DNA of 37,884 nucleotides. It comes from Candidatus Zipacnadum vermilionense (lineage in GTDB: Bacteria > Armatimonadota > Zipacnadia > Zipacnadales > Zipacnadaceae). The stretch's first letter is position 1. Every line of letters begins with the position of its first letter. A program made the position numbers and the translations under genes. Below are positions 34,000 through 37,884 of this stretch, piece by piece. Where the stretch lies: the NCBI GenBank assembly GCA_029821755.1, contig JALGSV010000033.1:1-37884 (forward strand), in the 5' to 3' direction. Below the pieces are notes generated by a model. That model was not told where the DNA came from. It made no database searches and worked only from the letters and a program-made list of their open reading frames with translations.

Positions 34000-35121
34000 G
34001 TGCTCAAGCGCCTCTTCGTACGCGCTGACTTTATTCTGTTAGTCGTGGTCATCGTCCTTTCCTGCTTCGGGGCGGTCATGGTAGCCAGCGCCACCAAGCA
34101 CCTGACTACCGGTAGCGCCAGCGGTGCTTCCACCAAGCTAATTGTACAGCTCGTCTCGCTGGGCTTGGGGCTGGGCCTCACGTTCCTGCTGATGAGCATT
34201 GACTACTCCAAGCTCTTGCACATGGCGCCCCTCATCATGGGCGTCTGCCTCCTGCTCGTGCTCGTTACCTTGGTCCTGGGCCACGCCATCCGTGGCAGCG
34301 CCCGCTGGATTAGTCTGGGCCCCATCCATCTGCAGCCCTCCGAGTTCGCCAAGATCGCCGTCATCGTCGCCCTGGCCTTCTACCTAAGCCTACGCGCCGA
34401 GGACATGGACCTCTCCAGTCTGCGCGTCTTCTTGCAGGCCCTGGCGCTCGCCCTCGGCCCCGCCTGTCTCATCCTGCTCCAGCCCGACCTGGGCACGCCG
34501 CTGGTGCTCTTCTTCGTAAGCCTGACCGTCCTCTTCGCCCTTGGCACCCGCCCCATCTTTGTCGGCGGCGCCGTTCTGGCCGCGGCCCTCTTACTGACCG
34601 TCGCCTGGCACGCCAACATCCTTAAGCCCTACCAGAAGGACCGCATTCTCGTCTTCCTCAACCCTGGTGCCGACCCCCAGGGCGCCGGCTACAACCTCAA
34701 CCAGTCCCTCATCGCCGTCGGCTCCGGCCATCTGATCGGCAAGGGCCTCTTTCAGGGCACCCAGAGCAATCTGGCCTTCCTTCCCGAGCAAGAGACCGAC
34801 TTCATCTTTGCCGTCGTCGGCGAGGAGATGGGCTTCCTGGGCAGTGTAGCGCTCCTCTCGCTACTGGGTATTCTGGTCTGGCGCTGTTTCGCAATCGCCG
34901 CCGAGTCCAAGGACGCCGGCGGCCGCGCTCTAGCCGTAGGCGTCGGCGCTATGTTCGTCATCCAGATAACGGTGAATGTCGGTATGGTCCTGGGGATGAT
35001 GCCCGTCAAGGGCCTCCCCCTGCCCTTCCTGTCCTACGGCGGCAGCGCCATGCTGGCCAACTGCGTCGCCGTAGGCATAGTAGAATCCGTCTATATGCGC
35101 CGCCACAAGATCGCTTTCTAA
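34000..35121 (+). CDS. rodA: Rod-shape-determining peptidoglycan polymerase RodA
   Basis: An SEDS-family glycosyltransferase that polymerises peptidoglycan glycan strands from lipid II with a class B PBP. The 373-residue product has about ten membrane helices, starting ADFILLVVVIVLSCFGAVMVASA. SEDS signatures are GSARWISLGPIHLQPSEFAKIAVI and GKGLFQGTQSNLAFLPEQETDFIFAVVGEEMGFLGS, followed by GMMPVKGLPLPFLSYGGSAM. The GTQ-x-x-L-x-FLPE form favours RodA over FtsW. The GTG at 34000 is chosen because AGAGGAGG (33984-33991) is 8 nt upstream and the length is typical. An in-frame GTG at 33895 would add 35 unrelated residues. mreBCD and the partner PBP are not in the window. Confidence 0.93.
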   Translation: MLKRLFVRADFILLVVVIVLSCFGAVMVASATKHLTTGSASGASTKLIVQLVSLGLGLGLTFLLMSIDYSKLLHMAPLIMGVCLLLVLVTLVLGHAIRGSARWISLGPIHLQPSEFAKIAVIVALAFYLSLRAEDMDLSSLRVFLQALALALGPACLILLQPDLGTPLVLFFVSLTVLFALGTRPIFVGGAVLAAALLLTVAWHANILKPYQKDRILVFLNPGADPQGAGYNLNQSLIAVGSGHLIGKGLFQGTQSNLAFLPEQETDFIFAVVGEEMGFLGSVALLSLLGILVWRCFAIAAESKDAGGRALAVGVGAMFVIQITVNVGMVLGMMPVKGLPLPFLSYGGSAMLANCVAVGIVESVYMRRHKIAF

Positions 35122-35211
35122 CCAGCCCTAATCCCGCCGGGGCCGCCTACGAGGACGGCGTATGTCTGCACGCCACGCCAAGTATCCCGCCCCCGCACCC
35201 CACTAAACCCT

Positions 35212-36156
35212 ATGTCTTCACCCTCCGACACTCCCCAACCCGATCAGATCCTTGGCTGGCAGGGCCTCACCTTCACCGTTCCCTCCGACTGGAGCGTCGG
35301 CGCTGTCAGCGGCGACAAGACCGAGGGCTACCTGCGCGTGGACAGCCCTGACGCCCCTCGCTTGGAGATCCGCTGGAACGAATCCAAGAGCCCCCCGGAA
35401 CTAACTAAGACCGTCCGGCGTTACCTGACTTCCTTACAGCGCGACAAGAAACAGCCGGAACCGGTCGAGGTAGACGCCGACTCCCGCTTTATCAGCAAGC
35501 GCAAGGTCAACAAAGACGACATGCGTGCCTTCAGTTGGCAGGGCAAGGGGGCGGGCTACGGCGTCGCCTGGTACTGCAAGCAGTGCAGCCGGGTCGTCAT
35601 CGCCCAAGTCCTGGGCCGCCCCGACGAGAAACACCTTGAGGCCAACGCCGTCCGCTTGCTGTCGGGCATCGACGACCATCCGCGGGGCGACTGGACCACC
35701 TGGGCCCTCTACGACCTACACACGGAAGTCCCGATCAGCTTCGACCACGCTGGCGTCAACCTCCGGGCCGGCCTGACCGAGCTAGCCTTCAAGCGCGACA
35801 CGGAAAAAGTGGTAGTAGCCCGCTGGGGCATGGCCGGGATCGCCCGTGGCGACCAGTCGTTGGACGCCTGGGCCCGCCGCCAGTTCCGCAAGCAGTGGCA
35901 GTCCTTCCACCCGACCAGCGAGGAGGCCGTATTCCGCGGCCACGAGGCGGTCACCGTCACCGGCCAGAGCGTACAGCCCTTCGGCCTGGTCGTACGCCTC
36001 GGTCGCCACGTCGCCCACAAGGACCATGCTGACCAGTTAGTGGCTCATATCTGGCACTGCGAGCCCACCAACCGCTTGTACGTAGTCTACGGCATCGTAG
36101 ACGTAATGCACCGCGACCTTCTAGTCGAGATCCGCGACCGGACGAGGTGTCACTGA
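35212..36156 (+). CDS. Uncharacterised 314-residue protein
   Basis: Not recognised as any family. There is no signal peptide or membrane segment. The N-terminal half starts GWQGLTFTVPSDWSVGAVSGDKTEGYLRVDSPDAPRLEIRW and contains a CxxC pair (WYCKQCSRVVIAQVLG). The second half repeats a similar pattern (VPISFDHAGVNLRAGLTELAFKRDTEKVVVARWGM, later HIWHCEPTNRLYVVYGIVD). It may therefore be two copies of one alpha/beta fold, loosely like DcrB/PsbP-type domains; this is inference from pattern only. No ribosome-binding site is visible. It lies between rodA and a lipoprotein protease gene, all on the same strand. The 90-nt gap before it shows nothing. Confidence 0.75.
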   Translation: MSSPSDTPQPDQILGWQGLTFTVPSDWSVGAVSGDKTEGYLRVDSPDAPRLEIRWNESKSPPELTKTVRRYLTSLQRDKKQPEPVEVDADSRFISKRKVNKDDMRAFSWQGKGAGYGVAWYCKQCSRVVIAQVLGRPDEKHLEANAVRLLSGIDDHPRGDWTTWALYDLHTEVPISFDHAGVNLRAGLTELAFKRDTEKVVVARWGMAGIARGDQSLDAWARRQFRKQWQSFHPTSEEAVFRGHEAVTVTGQSVQPFGLVVRLGRHVAHKDHADQLVAHIWHCEPTNRLYVVYGIVDVMHRDLLVEIRDRTRCH

Positions 36157-36180
36157 CCCCGGTGTGGGGTGCCTTTCTCC

Positions 36181-36230
36181 GCGTGGGGCGGCCCTTCCAG
36201 CCTGCCCTCCCGGCGGCACCGGCGTCTCGC
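36181..36230. repeat. Degenerate family C and family B repeat remnants
   Basis: GCGTGGGGCGGCCCTTCCAG resembles one arm of family C. It is directly followed at 36212-36230 by GGCGGCACCGGCGTCTCGC, a partial family B copy. The same C/B adjacency (in the other order) occurs at 14102-14243. Confidence 0.5.
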
Positions 36231-36256
36231 GTCCGCGCCCCGGGAGGCGACCCAGC

Positions 36257-37884
36257 TTGTCCCGCCTGACAATCTCCCTTCTCTTTCTCACCGCCTTGTC
36301 CCTAGCTGCCTGTAGCGCCGTCTCCGCCGACCGCGCCCAGGCCCAGGCGCTGCTCGCCCAGGCTCGCGACCTGACGGACCAGGGCAAGTACGACGAGGCC
36401 CGCCCCTTGCTGGAGCAGGCCCTCCAGGTCGACCCTCGCTACCCCGAAGCCTGGGTCCATCTCGGCTATCTCGAGGAACTCCAGGGGCATATCGAACCCG
36501 CCCTCGCCGGCTACGGCCAGGCCCTGACCCTCTCCCCCCTCCAGACCTACGCCCTGGAGCACTTCCGCGCCCTTTTCTACGGCCGTCGCTTCCCCCGGGA
36601 AATCCCCTTGGACCAGCTCCCGCTCGTCCCCGTCCCCATAACCACCGACCAGGCCCATGCCGCCACCTCCATGCCCCCGGGAGCGATCATCCGCAACGAG
36701 CGTCTGGCCTACACCACCGGCCTCCTCTACCCCGACCAGATGCGCGAGAAGGGTTCTCTACTCACCGTCCCCCTCCCTGGTGCCGGGGCGGCTGCCGGCC
36801 GCAAGCTCACCTTCAACCGCGTCTGCTACGGTTACACCGGAGCTCCCGACTCCAGCGCCCTGGTCATGCGCGTGGCGGTCTACTATCCCTCCGCCATCCT
36901 CACCGAGGAGGGCACTGACTACGCCGCCCTCGCCGTCCGTCTGACCCACTGGCTCACCCGCCTCTTCGCCTACTACGAGCTGCACCTGGGCGCCACCTTG
37001 CCCCCCGAGCCCACACCCATCTACCTCTGCGAGCGGGGGCCTGCTAACGAGATGGCCGGTGGCGAGACCTATGACAAAGCCATCTACTTCTACCACCTGG
37101 CCAAGGACCGCCTCCCCCTGGAGTGGTTGCGCGAGGCCGCCCACGAGACCGGCCACCTGCTCCTCCCGCAGATGGGCCGCTTCCCCACCTTCCGCGAGCC
37201 CTGGGCCAACGGTGACGCCGGCGAGCGCCTGGCTTTCCAGTGGCTCGCCCAGGAAGCCGGCCTGGTCGCCGGCGAGCCCTGGCCCTCCCCCACGGCCCAG
37301 GACAGGCTCCGGGGCCTCTGGCCCGGCGCCCCTCTCCCCCTCGGAGATTACCTGGGCAAGCGCTGCCGCACCCTCCTCGACACCTGGAACCAGGCCGGCC
37401 CCGCCTCCCCGCAGCTAGCCCAGGACAACGAGGCCGGTGTCTACTACCTCCTCGGCTTCCTACTCTGGGTCCAGGCGGCGCATGACGACGCCCTCCTGGC
37501 CGCCACGCTCCAGAAGACCGCCGGCACCAACCCCACCGACTTCCTCCAATCCTACCAGGAAGCCGTCCAGGCCCGTCTCGAGGCCAGCCAGGGCGCTTAC
37601 CTCCCCCTCTGGGCCGGTGCGCTCAACCTCCCGGCGAGCAAGCTCACCACCCCGCCCCTCGAGGGCGCCCTGCGCCGCGAGCAGGTCACTCTCTCCGCCG
37701 GCGACCAGGCCCAGTACCGCCTCTACCTCCCCGCGGGCGCCTGGCGCGTAGTAATAGTAGCCGCCCCCGGCGCGAACCTAACGGTAAAGCTGGACGACGA
37801 CGACGCCCTGATCCCCACCCAGTCCGACAAGCACACCCAGTTCACCCTAACCACCCAGGACCCGGCCTGGCACACCCTAACCCT
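36257..37884 (+). CDS. TPR lipoprotein with HETGH zinc-protease motif (3' partial)
   Basis: An open frame of 542 codons begins at TTG 36257, with GGGAGG (36242-36247) 9 nt upstream, and runs off the window end without a stop. The N-terminus RLTISLLFLTALSLAAC is a lipoprotein signal with the lipobox Cys at residue 19. Two TPR-like units follow (AQALLAQARDLTDQGKYDEARPLLEQALQVDP; AWVHLGYLEELQGHIEPALAGYGQALTLSP). The zinc motif lies in LEWLREAAHETGHLLLP (nt 37142-37156), with candidate downstream acidic ligands in GDAGERLAFQWLAQEAG. The end (LSAGDQAQYRLYLPAGAWRVVIVAAPGANLTVKL) looks like a pre-peptidase C-terminal-type beta domain. Likely a surface gluzincin; substrate is unknown. Confidence 0.82.
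   Translation, partial: MSRLTISLLFLTALSLAACSAVSADRAQAQALLAQARDLTDQGKYDEARPLLEQALQVDPRYPEAWVHLGYLEELQGHIEPALAGYGQALTLSPLQTYALEHFRALFYGRRFPREIPLDQLPLVPVPITTDQAHAATSMPPGAIIRNERLAYTTGLLYPDQMREKGSLLTVPLPGAGAAAGRKLTFNRVCYGYTGAPDSSALVMRVAVYYPSAILTEEGTDYAALAVRLTHWLTRLFAYYELHLGATLPPEPTPIYLCERGPANEMAGGETYDKAIYFYHLAKDRLPLEWLREAAHETGHLLLPQMGRFPTFREPWANGDAGERLAFQWLAQEAGLVAGEPWPSPTAQDRLRGLWPGAPLPLGDYLGKRCRTLLDTWNQAGPASPQLAQDNEAGVYYLLGFLLWVQAAHDDALLAATLQKTAGTNPTDFLQSYQEAVQARLEASQGAYLPLWAGALNLPASKLTTPPLEGALRREQVTLSAGDQAQYRLYLPAGAWRVVIVAAPGANLTVKLDDDDALIPTQSDKHTQFTLTTQDPAWHTLT

Overview
The window is visibly GC-rich bacterial chromosome with strong C/G preference at third codon positions. It carries no phage, transposase, CRISPR or RNA gene that I can support. 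Uncultured Armatimonadota-like bacteria are my best guess at the source. This rests on the ensemble only: a secreted PQQ-type beta-propeller beginning DWPMFGG, a ThuA-like protein, YfhO-type membrane proteins, an ASKHA ferredoxin with a corrinoid protein, and dense palindromic intergenic repeats. Planctomycetota or Chloroflexota cannot be excluded. RodA, an HslU-type protease ATPase and a long RelA/SpoT homologue mark an ordinary bacterial core genome.

Layout. 1-8738 (+) is a housekeeping block: hslU (5' end cut off), gmk, coaBC, metK, priA, def, fmt. It covers proteolysis, GMP phosphorylation, coenzyme A, S-adenosylmethionine, replication restart and N-formylmethionine handling. 8819-12312 (+) holds a small TPR protein, a 2Fe-2S/ASKHA corrinoid-activation protein, a corrinoid-binding protein and, after a strong hairpin, a small EamA/SMR-like membrane protein. 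12468-14089 (+) is a tight ThuA-like / medium-chain dehydrogenase pair. 14327-18357 (+) encodes two large polytopic membrane proteins (YfhO-type and GT-C-like) overlapping by 4 nt. 18530-20050 (+) is a secreted M48 metalloprotease with a 19-unit Pro-rich tail. 20440-22605 (+) is a RelA/SpoT homologue with a likely leaderless promoter.

22785-32859 (-) is a probable three-gene secretion/surface locus: a ~2767-residue modular exported protein, a small lipoprotein with a carboxypeptidase-regulatory-like fold, and an exported beta-propeller. 33373-33846 (-) is an O6-alkylguanine-DNA alkyltransferase whose C-terminus is frameshifted. It is divergent from rodA (34000-35121, +). Then come an unrecognised 314-residue protein and, running off the right edge, a TPR lipoprotein with a HETGH zinc-protease motif, which opens at a TTG codon.

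The most unusual signals are two. First, several families of short palindromic repeats seed the intergenic spaces and also sit in frame inside priA and both large membrane-protein genes. Second, the giant exported protein contains a recurring ~55-residue module that appears in tandem near the N-terminus and again nested within or between a different repeat type.
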